From Merluccius polli (taxonomy: Eukaryota; Chordata; Actinopteri; Gadiformes; Merlucciidae), in NCBI GenBank assembly GCA_030340625.1, contig JAOPHQ010000891.1, positions 1 through 64,000 on the forward strand: DNA of 64,000 bases, in the 5' to 3' direction. Below the pieces are notes generated by a model that made no database searches, was not told where the DNA came from, and saw nothing but the letters and a program-made list of their open reading frames with translations. A program made the position numbers and the translations under genes. Below, in pieces: positions 32,440 to 42,798 of the stretch (positions are counted from its first letter, which is position 1; each line of letters opens with the position of its first letter).

Positions 32440-32605
32440 CTTACCCTAACCTAACCCGAACCCCTAACCTCACCCTAACCCCTAACCTAACCCTTAAACT
32501 AACTAACCCTAACCCCTAACCATAACCTCACCCTAACCCCTAACCTAACTAACTGTAACCTAACACCTAACCCTACCCCTATCCTAACCCTAATATGACA
32601 CCCTA
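32440..32605. repeat. Degenerate CCCTAA interstitial repeats
   Basis: CCCTAACC, CCTAACCT and similar variants on the left arm, with a much shorter remnant on the right arm (34352-34375). Interstitial and imperfect. Confidence 0.85.
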
Positions 32606-32700
32606 ATAGGCTCTGTGCACAACTCGCGTGACGTACTTCCGTTTTCCCCGGTTGTCGGCAGAAGAGTTTCCGGTTTTCTTCCTGCTTCACTACAACAGCG

Positions 32701-33387
32701 GTGAATATGAATCAAAACGAACAAATGAGAGCTGTAACTGTACGAAAGAAGAAAAAAAATAACATGAGGGATGGATATAAGTTGCAGAAGGTTGTAGGGG
32801 GCTCAAATGAGCATTGTTGTGTGCCACTGTGTACTGGATCGAGTCGGTATAACACCGAACTCAGCTTCCACCGGTTTCCTAAACATACTGGCCACCGTAC
32901 ACAGTGGCTTCACAAGATCCGCAGAACCGGGTTTACCATTACTCCGCATACAAAGGTCTGCAGCCGTCATTTCACCAAGGACCAGATCCGCACCACTGCA
33001 AAAGGAAGACGGTTTTTAACTGCCAACGCCATACCAACCTTGTTCGAGTGGAACGCTTACAGCAACAAGACGCGGGCCGGTGTTTGGGAGCGCCGCACTC
33101 GTCCGACATCGAGTCCGGAACCTGGCCCGGCGGAGACCGAGGAGGAGATTGTGGATATGGTCCCGATGCCCATAGACCACGATTACGTGGTCTATGGATT
33201 TATGATCTATGGTCTATGGTCTATATCTATGATCTATGGTCTATATACATTTCTAATGTATATAGACCATAGGTCTGTCAAAGTTACATTTTCTGTTTTG
33301 AATGCTATTTTGTGCAAAGTAATGTACTTCATATGTGAACAAAATACTGCATGTTTTCAACAGTTATTCACTCATGACAGATGCTAG
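32701..33387 (+). CDS. THAP-domain protein, left copy
   Basis: 228 open codons; the ATG at 32707 is an alternative start. A THAP zinc-finger domain lies at residues about 40-120: CCVPLC, LSFHRFPK, the core tryptophan in QWLHKIRR, VCSRHF, and the closing AIPTLF, i.e. the C2CH pattern and AVPTIF-like box used for DNA binding. Nothing downstream resembles a transposase. The last 60 residues run through low-complexity TCTATGGTCTATA repeats and then into the spacer, so the natural end may be earlier. Either a domesticated regulator or an N-terminal piece of a THAP transposon protein. Confidence 0.7.
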   Translation: MNMNQNEQMRAVTVRKKKKNNMRDGYKLQKVVGGSNEHCCVPLCTGSSRYNTELSFHRFPKHTGHRTQWLHKIRRTGFTITPHTKVCSRHFTKDQIRTTAKGRRFLTANAIPTLFEWNAYSNKTRAGVWERRTRPTSSPEPGPAETEEEIVDMVPMPIDHDYVVYGFMIYGLWSISMIYGLYTFLMYIDHRSVKVTFSVLNAILCKVMYFICEQNTACFQQLFTHDRC

Positions 33388-33708
33388 TTTATGATGTCAT
33401 AATCACTCAGCAGGTGTGCTACTTACTGGTGAGAAGCACACAGTTTTTCACTGTCACTTTGTGGCCAATATTTGAACCTTTTGGTGTTTTTTGCATACTA
33501 TGTTATTTGTGTAATTCAAGTGTGTATAGATCGGCGAAGGTAATGTTAGGTAACCAGAATATGAATAAATGTGAATAAATGTATTGTTGATACTGCCCGG
33601 ATGTCTGCTGAGTCTACTTCTCATTCAACGGACCCAAAAATCAACTCACTACATTCAATGTTGCATCATAAATTTATACCAGTAAATAAACATTTACATT
33701 ACATTTCA

Positions 33709-34257
33709 TTAGAAATGTATATAGACCATAGATCTAGGGCATAGACCATAGATCATAAATCCATAGACCACGTAATCGTGGTCTATGGGCATCGGGACCA
33801 TATCCACAATCTCCTCCCCGGTCTCCGCCGGGCCAGGTTCCGGACTCGATGTCGGACGAGTGCGGCGCTCCCAAACACCGGCCCGCGTCTTGTTGCTGTA
33901 AGCGTTCCACTCGAACAAGGTTGGTATGGCGTTGGCAGTTAAAAACCGTCTTCCTTTTGCAGTGGTGCGGATCTGGTCCTTGGTGAAATGACGGCTGCAG
34001 ACCTTTGTATGCGGAGTAATGGTAAACCCGGTTCTGCGGATCTTGTGAAGCCACTGTGTACGGTGGCCAGTATGTTTAGGAAACCGGTGGAAGCTGAGTT
34101 CGGTGTTATACCGACTCGATCCAGTACACAGTGGCACACAACAATCCTCATTTGAGCCCCCTACAACCTTCTGCAACTTATATCCATCCCTCATGTTATT
34201 TTTTTTCTTCTTTCGTACAGTTACAGCTCTCATTTGTTCGTTTTGATTCATATTCAC
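33709..34257 (-). CDS. THAP-domain protein, right (inverted) copy
   Basis: 182 codons, nearly identical to the left copy over the shared 170 residues (NEHCC against NEDCC, AETEEE against AETGEE). The same C2CH residues and AIPTLF box are present. It ends earlier because the arms diverge after ATGATCTATGG. The copies read head away from the spacer, with starts outermost. Confidence 0.7.
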   Translation of the reverse strand: MNMNQNEQMRAVTVRKKKKNNMRDGYKLQKVVGGSNEDCCVPLCTGSSRYNTELSFHRFPKHTGHRTQWLHKIRRTGFTITPHTKVCSRHFTKDQIRTTAKGRRFLTANAIPTLFEWNAYSNKTRAGVWERRTRPTSSPEPGPAETGEEIVDMVPMPIDHDYVVYGFMIYGLCPRSMVYIHF

Positions 34258-34473
34258 CGCTGTTGTAGTGAAGCAGGAAGAAAACCGGAAACTCTTCTGC
34301 CGACAACCGGGGAAAACGGAAGTACGTCACGCGAGTTGTGCACAGAGCCTATACCCTAACCCTGGACCCTAACCTAGGGTGACCAGACGTCCCTGTTTTC
34401 AGTGACCTGTCCTCGGCTACTGCTGTCCCCGGAAATGTCCCCGGGTTTCACTGTGACTGAAAGATCCGAAAGT

Positions 34474-34752
34474 GCTCTACGTCGGTTACGGAGAGCACTC
34501 TACGTCGGTTACGGAGAGCACTCTACGTCGGTTACGGAGAGCACTCTACGTCGGTTACGGAGAGCACTCTACGTCGGTTACGGAGAGCCCTCTACGTCGG
34601 TTACGGAGAGCCCTCTACGTCGGTTACGGAGAGCACTCTACGTCGGTTACGGAGAGCCCTCTACGTCGGTTACGGAGAGCACTCTATGTCGGTTACGGAG
34701 AGCACTCTACGTCGGTTACGGAGAGCACTCTACGTCGGTTACGGAGAGCCTC
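34474..34752. repeat. 24-bp minisatellite, about 12 units
   Basis: The unit CTCTACGTCGGTTACGGAGA plus GCAC or GCCC. The 24-bp period keeps several frames open (ALYVGYGE, STSVTE); these are not regarded as genes. Confidence 0.95.
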
Positions 34753-35600
34753 TCCGCCAACGGAGTCGAACGTCCGCGCATGGCGGCCATCTTACCCCAG
34801 GCAGCTCGGTCACCCATAACGTGTTGTAGTGGTACACGTACTTTTAGATTACCATAACTTGCTCAAATTCCAATCCGATTTTTAAACGGTTTGGTTTGTT
34901 ATAAACGTCAAAGATGTAGTTATGACACTGCATACATAAAAAAAAAAAAATAGAATAATGTTCTAAATTACAATATTTCCTATTACAAATAGGCTGTAAG
35001 AAAGGCTGCATGTTGAAATCCCCCCCCTGTACAGAGATCTGTGGTAAGATGGGTTCTAGTGTTCTATATCTCTGCTCTCCGTCGTCTCCGGCCGAGACGG
35101 CGAGGGCTGCGATTGGTCCTCTAAAAACGCCATCACCCGCTTCACAAAGACAATCGGTGACATGTTAAGGAAAGTGGCTGACGAGGACCAGGATGAAGCG
35201 ATGCACCACATATACACTATTATATTATATTATTATTATTATATGCTCTATGGACACATTAAGCTCCAGAATGCCAACCCGACCTTGAACCTAGAGAACT
35301 TAAAAGAGACGGTGGCAAATTGCACTACATGGTTCTACTTTTTACTTACTTTTTTTGTAATTACGTTTTTTACTTTTAAACCATTTAATTTTTTATTATA
35401 ATGTATCCCCTTTTAACTATCCCTCTTAACTATTTATCCCTTTTGTGCTTGTTTACTTGTGTGAAATCTTGTTTACTTTGCACCTTGTTTGTTCTGCGGG
35501 CGGGAAAGTGCGCTGCGTATCCGGCACCACGACGGAGAACTGAGGGGTCTCCATGGTTACGCAGTAGGATAGCGCAATACGCAGTTGTAGAAGTGTAACC
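34753..35600. other. No gene recognised
   Basis: Short frames only. TATTATATTATTATTATT lies at about 35220. Confidence 0.4.
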
Positions 35601-35607
35601 ACCGCTT

Positions 35608-35609
<2 letters not shown>

Positions 35610-35650
<41 letters not shown>

Positions 35651-35670
35651 CCCCCCCCCCCCCCCCCCCT
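35610..35670. repeat. (CT)n followed by (C)n
   Basis: TC/CT run to 35647, then about 20 C, then TCTCTC. Confidence 0.95.
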
Positions 35671-36261
35671 CTCTCAGAGCTATAGAGAAAACAGAGTTAC
35701 GACACTTCCATTGACTCCCATGGGAAAAAATGGCGGACGACACTTCCGGGTTATGGAGACGCCAATAGTTCCAAACAATGGACGGAGCTCCGTTGACTTC
35801 AATGGCTCGTCAACAACAATTACTGGTAAGTTGATGAAATAACAGCATTTGAAACGTTTTTTTTTAAACATTTTTAAGCATTAGCTATCAGAGGTATAGT
35901 CTTAGACATCGTTATTTTTATATTTGGTTTGCATGAAATGTCGATGTTGATGTTAAAAATGTAAAGTTAGGTCAGTTAGGTCCCTAAATGGATTTAGGAC
36001 CTAACTGAAAGCTTGCTAACGGAGGCTAACGTGAGGTTATTAACGTGATAATTTCACTAAAGTGCGTTAACCTTTTGTTGTCAGGTGACATTATGTAAAG
36101 TTGTTTTGATTGTTAGGTTTTAAAACATTATCAAAATACTACCACTACTGCTAATGTAGCCCCACTCTCACACTAATACTAAAATGCTACTGCTATTACT
36201 GCTACTATTAATTAAATGCTAGCTGTTTTACTTCTGCTGCTGCTATAACTGCTACTACTAC

Positions 36262-36277
36262 AATAATAATAATAATG

Positions 36278-36327
<50 letters not shown>
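36262..36327. repeat. (AAT)n microsatellite
   Basis: AATAATAAT run with one GATAAT interruption. Confidence 0.95.
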
Positions 36328-36328
<1 letters not shown>

Positions 36329-36330
36329 GT

Positions 36331-36880
36331 GTTTCCCACAGGATTTTGTGAGACTATGGTGGGTGGATCTCGGACCCTCTAGGGGGGTCCGGGGGCATGC
36401 TCCCCCGGGAGAGATTTTTTTTTACATTTTAAAGTTAAATGCATCAATCTGGTGCACTTTGAAAGCAAAATTAAGAGGCTAGATATATGAAGACCTGTGT
36501 GCTCTTGTGAACAATTTAATCATAAACACATTGGTTGTATAGATACGAATGGTGAAAACACAAAATCAACTAGAGCATACATCTGAGCCATCAAAGAAAT
36601 TAAGCAAACGTGGTTAACTGTGTTGAACTAGTTTATTTTTTAGAAAAGCCAAGATATATGCCCTGATCAACATAATTGTCAAGCGGGATCCAGGGGTATG
36701 CTCCCCTGGAAGACAATTTGGATTAGGTTCTGCTGAATTTTGTGGAAATAAATTGACAATATTCAGGCATGAGATGCAACCAAATATAAGCCTATATTAC
36801 AGTAGCATCTTTGTGTAGAGCAGCAGAGCTCTTGGGACCCTGCGGCTCTAGCTAAGTTGGCGCCCTAGGCAAGTTTGTCG
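36331..36880. mobile_element. hAT-type non-autonomous element (left end clear)
   Basis: Starts CAGTGTTTCCCACAGG, a common fish hAT terminus. It carries GGGGGCATGCTCCCCCGGGA and a similar GGGGTATGCTCCCCTGGAAG later. The right end is not resolved before the poly-G array. Confidence 0.55.
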
Positions 36881-36884
36881 ACCG

Positions 36885-36921
36885 GGGGGGGGGGGGGGGG
36901 GTGGTAGTGTGGGATTGTCAA

Positions 36922-36956
<35 letters not shown>

Positions 36957-37030
36957 AGTGCGCGATTGTCAACGGGGGGGGGTGGTAGTGCGCGATTGTC
37001 AACGGGGGGGGGTTAGTGCGGGATTGTCAA

Positions 37031-37063
<33 letters not shown>

Positions 37064-37185
37064 AGTGCGCGATTGTCAACGGGGGGGGGGGGGGTGGTAG
37101 TGCGCGATTGTCAACGGGGGGGGGGGGGGGGGGGGGGGTGGTAGTGCGCGATTGTCAACGGGGGGGGGGGTTAGTGCGCAATTGT
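36885..37185. repeat. GATTGTCAACGGGGGG tandem array
   Basis: At least seven units of GTAGTGCGCGATTGTCAACG followed by 8 to 37 G. The same motif occurs singly at about 7060, 16220 and 16890 and, modified, in the 11862 array. The long G runs could form quadruplexes, and their lengths may be assembly estimates. Confidence 0.9.
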
Positions 37186-37191
37186 CAATGG

Positions 37192-37578
37192 TGTTGCGAA
37201 TTAATAACATGTATCATCAGGCTGTAAAATATCTGCACATAGCCAGGAGTAGAAATAAATATACAAGTTGTAGTAACTGCACCTCAACACGTGATGGCGC
37301 CAAACAATATACTGGGGGCGGCGCTTAACGCTAGCCATTGTGCGTCATGGAGGCCACGCCTCCTGCCCAGAGGCATCCGGCGGAAACATCCGGTTAGGAT
37401 CAGAATCGTCCAGGCAGACCTCCAGAGGGACGCGCGGACGATCTCTCCACGCGCGTGGCATTTACATTTACTTCCCCCACATGCTTGGTAGATTAAGATA
37501 ACTAAACCTAAACAAATAAAGTGAGTTTAAAAGCGATCCTGTTGTCGGCGGCCTCCTTCCCTCGGAACACAACCCCAC
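37192..37578 (+). mobile_element. Probable retroviral-type LTR
   Basis: Begins TGTTGCGAATTAAT and ends CGGAACACAACCCCACA. An AATAAA signal sits at 37516. It is followed by ATCTGGTGACTTCCCGACG, which looks like a primer-binding site, and later a possible leader splice donor (CAG/GTAAGC near 37700). No second LTR and no polymerase were found downstream. Confidence 0.5.
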
Positions 37579-38310
37579 AATCTGGTGACTTCCCGACGTG
37601 ATTCGAGGTGAACGGAGAGGCTTTGTTTCGGGCTAGAGAGCTTTCGCCACGCGACGGTGTACCCACTCGTCGCCTCTGTTACAAGCCGGCTATTAAACAG
37701 GTAAGCAGTTTCCTTTTGCTACGGCTAAAAACTGCATAGTTATCTATAGAATATTAGGTAACAGAGGTGACTAGCGGACGTTGTTGCAAAGCTTTGGTTC
37801 TCTGGTCCATAGTCGTTACAGTTAAGCCGAAACAAAAATGAACAGGCGCTCATAACTCTTTTGGAATTAGTTAGATAATATTTAGTCGTTATTATATGAC
37901 CATTACAAAACAAGCATGTGATCAGTATTGTATCTGCGGGTTCAAGTCCCAATATTGGTTCGAGTCCAAGTCGAGTATCAAGTCTCAAAAATTATTTAAT
38001 AATCGTGGTTTAAATCCCAGATTATCAAATAATGACCGTGGTTCAAGTCCAGGAGTTTGAGTCTCCGAATTCTTTTAATAATAGGGAGTTTTTATTGTCA
38101 AAATGGTCAAAGATATGACCCACATGATAACGTGGTAAATACGGAGGTGGAGTGAGGAGATCGTGTGGTTATAGAACTTTACTAACAAAGAGATAACTAA
38201 AATGGGACGATAATAACGTTCCCCACACAGAGCTGCGCTAACTTGCATGTAAAACAATAACCCGCATAATTCTGCATGTGCTAAATGCTTGATAACCGTA
38301 CTAATATGCT
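37579..38310. other. Leader-like non-coding region
   Basis: Several GGTTCAAGTCC-like stretches (37929, 38040 and variants) resemble tRNA B boxes but no cloverleaf forms. No protein seen. Confidence 0.4.
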
Positions 38311-38315
38311 CTTAA

Positions 38316-38632
38316 CTCCAAACATGTGACAGTAGCTTAGCCTTCTTTGTCTTGTAGCATATCTGTGTTAGTACCCCCAGGCAAACATGTGGCAGTAGCT
38401 TAGCCTTCTTTGTCTTGTAGCATATCTGTGTTAGTACCCCCAGGCAAACATGTGGCAGTAGCTTAGCCTTCTTTGTCTTGTAGCATATCTGTGTTAGTAC
38501 CCCCAGGCAAACATGTGGCAGTAGCTTAGCCTTCTTTGTCTTGTAGCATATCTGTGCTAGTACCCCCAGGCAAACACGAGGAAGTGGCTTAGCCTTCTTT
38601 GTCTTGTAGCATTTCTGTGCTATTAGCCACAA
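38316..38632. repeat. 63-bp minisatellite, five units
   Basis: The unit contains CAGTAGCTTAGCCTTCTTTG, TCTTGTAGCATATCTGTG and TTAGTACCCCCAGGCAAACA. The 63-bp period keeps one - strand frame open. Confidence 0.95.
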
Positions 38633-38865
38633 GCTATCCCGAGGGGCTAGCGGATAGGCTAGGTATTTAGAACTGAAGATAGCCCACCACGGGGGGTTGT
38701 TTATGGCTCATTGTTCTCCAGGGGGGATGATAGCATTCCTGTGCGGCCATACGGTCCAGGGTGGAGGCTAATGGCTATGCTAGGTCTAGGGAGAGACAGT
38801 AAACTAATATATATAAACCATAGACATATGTACACAATACCAGTGGATTTGGAGCACTTCCACAT

Positions 38866-39114
38866 ATGGGCACACACATAGTAGGATACACAATATTAAC
38901 TGGTAGGCCTAGTAACACAGCAGGGAGCATAGATTACAAATCCCTGTCAGCCATTTTGGGAGTCCCCAAAATGGCCCCCAAGACCCCCTACCCCTCGACC
39001 ACCCCCTACCCCCACCCAGACTACCCAGACTTTCCCCCTACCCCTCCCCCGACGACTGACCATGAAGAAGGGGACAAAGGAATGGCGTTTGCCAGTCTGC
39101 GTTTGCAAGTATGA
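38866..39114 (+). pseudogene. Possible gag fragment (Pro-rich)
   Basis: 82 codons with LSAILGVPKMAPKTPYPSTT and repeated P-Y-P and P-P-T-P-P-P text followed by acidic residues, as seen in matrix/late-domain parts of retroviral gag. It lies 1.3 kb after the LTR-like block. The assignment is weak; a second fragment, NRRIYLERQREVDRRIEEG, lies at 39510-39580. Confidence 0.3.
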
Positions 39115-39859
39115 ATGAAGTGTGAATGAAGTTGTGCACTCCTAGAATGCAAGGGGAGAAGGCAGAATGGAGCCCAATACAATAATTTGGTTTAATGTTA
39201 TTATTTAGACATATACATTTATAAATAACTATGTTAACAGATGTCATTACTGCGATAAAAAGTGTTGTGTAAAAACTGATTATTCATAAGCATCAACTTG
39301 TCAGTAATAGGAAGGTGTTAAAATTGACGTTAACTCTTTGTTTTATTCTTTCCTTTAACCTTAAGAGAAGGAGGGGACCTCCATGCCCCTTCCAAAGAAA
39401 GATCATGAACACCTCTTTTTGTTTTTATTAATGATAAGAAATTATAAGGTTAACAAAGGAGGAAAGGGAAGTTGGACAGGACACAATGAGATGGGGACAG
39501 TAAGTGGTAATTCTTATAACAGGAGGATTTATTTAGAAAGACAGAGGGAAGTAGACAGAAGGATAGAAGAAGGGAAAGTGTAAGAAAGTTAAAGAAAGTT
39601 AAAGAAGGTAAAGAGAGAAATGTGGTCTAGAGAGAGAGGGACAGAGCAGAGATAAAGCCGCAGGAGGTAATTTAGATAAGGAGATCTAACAAAGGAGGGA
39701 GGCATTATAGAGTTATGTAGGGGTTTACCTTATAATAGTAGTGGTAATAATAATAATGATGTTAATGATAACTAGAAAATGCATTTCCTGCAGAAAACGC
39801 GTGTGAATGCTGGAAGCTGAATGATAAGCGCAAAGCAGAAATATAAAATGAATTGATCT

Positions 39860-40840
39860 GAAGAATCTGAAAGTAGTAGTATAAGCTGAAATAGTAGAAG
39901 AATCTGAAAGTAGTAGTATAAGCTGAAATAGTAGAAGAAGCTGAAAGTAGTAGTATAAGCTGAAATAGTAGAAGAATCTGAAAGTAGTAGAAGAAGCTGA
40001 AATAGTAGAAGAATCTGAAAGTAGTAGTATAAGCTGAAATAGTAGAAGAATCTGAAAGTAGTAGTATAAGCTGAAATAGTAGAAGAATCTGAAAGTAGTA
40101 GTAGAAGCTGAAATAGTAGAAGAATCTGAAAGTAGTAGTAGAAGCTGAAATAGTAGAAGAATCTGAAAGTAGTAGTATAAGCTGAAATAGTAGAAGAATC
40201 TGAAAGTAGTAGAAGAAGCTGAAATAGTAGAAGAATCTGAAAGTAGTAGTATAAGCTGAAATAGTAGAAGAATCTGAAAGTAGTAGTAGAAGCTGAAATA
40301 GTAGAAGAATCTGAAAGTAGTAGTATAAGCTGAAATAGTAGAAGAATCTGAAAGTAGTAGAAGAAGCTGAAATAGTAGAAGAATCTGAAAGTAGTAGTAG
40401 AAGCTGAAATAGTAGAAGAATCTGAAAGTAGTAGTAGAAGCTGAAATAGTAGAAGAATCTGAAAGTAGTAGTATAATCTGAAATAGTAGAAGTAGCTGAA
40501 AGTAGTAGTAGAAGCTGAAATAGTAGAAGTAGCTGAAAGTAGTAGTAGAAGCTGAAATAGTAGAAGAATCTGAAAGTAGTAGAAGCTGAAATAGTAGAAG
40601 AATCTGAAAGTAGTAGAAGAAGCTGAAATAGTAGAAGAATCTGAAAGTAGTAGTAGAAGCTGAAATAGTAGAAGAATCTGAAAGTAGTAGTAGAAGCTGA
40701 AATAGTAGAAGAAGCTGAAAGTAGTAGTAGAAGCTGAAATAGTAGAAGAAGCTGAAACGGTAGAAGAATCTGAAAGTAGTAGTAGAAGCTGAAATAGTAG
40801 AATAATCTGAAAGTAGTAGTCGTTGAATTAGTAATACTAA
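39860..40840. repeat. 37-bp minisatellite, over 20 units
   Basis: The unit is GAAGAATCTGAAAGTAGTAG plus TATAAGCTGAAATAGTA, with TATA/TAGA and length variants. Since 37 is not a multiple of three, the translated period is 37 residues, and two - strand frames stay open for over 370 codons. Low complexity only. It shares its right edge (TAGCTGAAGTAGAAGTAACT) with 60460-60490. Confidence 0.95.
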
Positions 40841-40999
40841 TAGCTGAAGTAGAAGTAACTGAAGTAGTAACAACACTGCTGAACAATCTGAAAGGTCAAA
40901 TGTATTGCAGTGCACTGCTGAAAAACCTGGAAGCTGAAACCTAAAACTGACTGAAGCTAAATTGCATTACCTGAAGCAAAGTGCTGAAATACTGTCATA

Positions 41000-41180
41000 G
41001 CAGGAAGATAGTAGTAGTGGTACTAGCTGTAGTTGTATTGGTAAAGGTAGTAATAGTAGTAGCTGAAAGAGTAGTAGTAGTAGCTGAAGAAGTAGTAATA
41101 ACTGAAGTAGTAGTAGTGGTACTCGTTTCATTTGTAGTAGTAATGGTAGTAGTAGTAATGGTAGGAGGTGCAGTAGTAGA
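41000..41180. repeat. Imperfect GTA-rich tract
   Basis: GTAGTAGTAGCTGAAG-type repeats continuing the neighbouring array at lower order. Confidence 0.85.
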
Positions 41181-41189
41181 AATGATGAG

Positions 41190-42445
41190 TCATCATGATG
41201 GACAATGGGAAAGAAAAGAAGACTCCCATGTCAACATATTACTACTATTGGTTTAAGAAAAATAAAAGACTCTGATGGAGCTGGTCAAAGATGTATTTTA
41301 TTGTATCTTCATTAGACAATATTTCTCCACTGTAGTCTCTCCTTATTTTCCTACCTATGAATGTAATCATCCTATTTAACTTGATAAACACTATGGGGGT
41401 TCCCATTTTAGCATACTGCTGTTCTTTAATAACAAGGCACATATCATAAAAACACATCATTTACACATTGCAACCATTCTCATGTAACCTCTTGTCATTA
41501 TTTTAGTGACTTGAGTGAAGCTGAGCAATCGTGACTGTGCCTGCCTTAGGTTGTCCCAATGTTTAAGGTGGGATCTTCCCCGTCATTGGCTAACCAGCCT
41601 TCCATGCTCACCTATTACAGGTTGCCAAATAGATACAAAGGCTGCCATGTGCACTGAGGAAATATAATCATTTTCTGCTTAGTGTGCCACTAAGTGGAGG
41701 CTTCTGCTCAACCAAGCAACTGTCCTCACAGTATACAGCATCTGCCCTTATCCCTCCAACAGGATTTAGTGATACCTGAGCCAAGTGTTCTTGATGAAGC
41801 CACCTTGCGTACATCTCTGGAAAATCCGTTCATAGGTCCATACAGCAGGTGAAGCAGCTGCAGAAATGGCTCCTGGGTTAAGTTCGTCCTCAGGATCAAG
41901 TCCCTATTAGCTTGGCCAATAGCTCAGCAGCAGGGGGGCCTTGTGCAGGAATATTGTCATTGAAGTGAGGAGTTGGATGTTGTTGGCTCAGAGGACAGTT
42001 GCTGTTTAGGGATTGTTGTATTGTCATATATGTAACAGAAAGATAAAAGCAATATGTTATTGTTTTTGTGAGATAATTGACAATCTTAATCTACAAAATA
42101 TTGAAACGAGAGGGACCTTTTTGCTTGCTTTACTGTGGACACTGTAATGCTAAATGAAATATGTCAACCCTTAACTGGCAAATGAGAAATAAAAAAACAA
42201 GGCAACTTACTGGTAGATGGTGGTGAGGTGAGTCAGGAGAGACCATGGCAGCAGTGTAGCTTGATGCCCATCGTCCAGTAGTCAGACGTAGGCTTGGTTT
42301 GCTGCCATGGACAGCTGTAGCGGTGTGGGGGATCCTCTGTCCATTCCTCCCTCCCTCCCTCCCTGCCCCTCTTGACAGAGGGGCAGCCTGGCCAGGTGGT
42401 ACGGCCAGGCTGGACAGAGGATCCCCGACACTGGTTTGCATTAAG
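41190..42445. other. No gene recognised
   Basis: Contains a hairpin-rich segment at 42328-42428: GGGGATCCTCTGTCC faces GGACAGAGGATCCCC, and GCCCCTCTTGACAGAGGGGC is nested inside. (CCCT)n occurs at 42347-42364. Confidence 0.5.
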
Positions 42446-42447
42446 AT

Positions 42448-42545
42448 CATTGTAGTAGTAATATAGTAGTAGTTGTAGTAGTTTAGTAGTAGTAGTGGTA
42501 GTAGTAGTAGTAGTCATAGTAGTAGTGGTAGTAGTAGTAGTAGTA
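42448..42545. repeat. (GTA)n tract
   Basis: GTAGTAGT runs with single interruptions. Confidence 0.9.
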
Positions 42546-42675
42546 TGTATATGAATACAGAAGCAATTAAAATATGTTGCAAATACACAAATATATTAAA
42601 TGAATAAATTAAACTGCATTGTTAAATGCTCAGAATCCACTATGAACTGTATTTTGTATTTCCTGAATATATAAC

Positions 42676-42741
<66 letters not shown>
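42676..42741. repeat. (TA)n microsatellite near the Helitron 3' side
   Basis: About 66 bp of pure TA, 58 bp beyond the Helitron stop codon. It may mark or lie beyond the 3' terminus. No clear CTRR hairpin could be assigned. Confidence 0.9.
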
Positions 42742-42745
<4 letters not shown>

Positions 42746-42798
42746 AAACGTATTTTCCCACTTAACCATAACTCTTCTATTGTGTTAACCTTTAGTCT

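Larger units (their letters stand above)
32340..34460. mobile_element. Long inverted repeat carrying two THAP genes
   Basis: The left arm runs from about 32340 to 33262 and the right arm from about 33705 to 34460. Outer parts share GGTGACCAGACGTCCC-type text and the GGGGACA repeats but are diverged. Inner parts are almost identical, including both THAP frames and ACGTACTTCCGTTTTCCCC. The spacer is 33263-33704. Outer ends with a target duplication were not found. Likely a DNA transposon derivative; P-like or hAT origin is inferred. Confidence 0.7.

Noticed and set aside
32440..32605. Telomere or chromosome end
   Set aside because: CCCTAA units are degenerate, short and internal, lying in an arm of an inverted repeat.
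34402..34857. Arg/Tyr-rich open frames of 115-151 codons
   Set aside because: Produced by the 24-bp minisatellite; several frames are open at once.
35720..35830. First coding exon (ATGGCGGACGAC...)
   Set aside because: The frame stops after 12 codons and no continuation exon was found.
37925..38070. tRNA gene or SINE head from GGTTCAAGTCC stretches
   Set aside because: No A box at proper distance and no cloverleaf arms; only B-box-like repeats.
38316..38632. Regular repeats that might suggest a CRISPR-like array
   Set aside because: The whole 63-bp unit is repeated with no unique spacers, and the genome is eukaryotic.
38866..39600. Functional retroviral gag
   Set aside because: Only two short fragments, no zinc knuckle, protease or polymerase, and no right LTR; kept only as a low-confidence fragment.
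39725..40915. Two - strand frames of 374-396 codons resembling a membrane protein (Phe/Tyr/Leu-rich)
   Set aside because: Low-complexity translation of a 37-bp repeat; the neighbouring frame is equally open.
42676..42741. TA run as the Helitron 3' terminus
   Set aside because: Helitron ends need a hairpin and CTRR-type end or a T-T insertion site; none could be assigned, so the boundary was left open.
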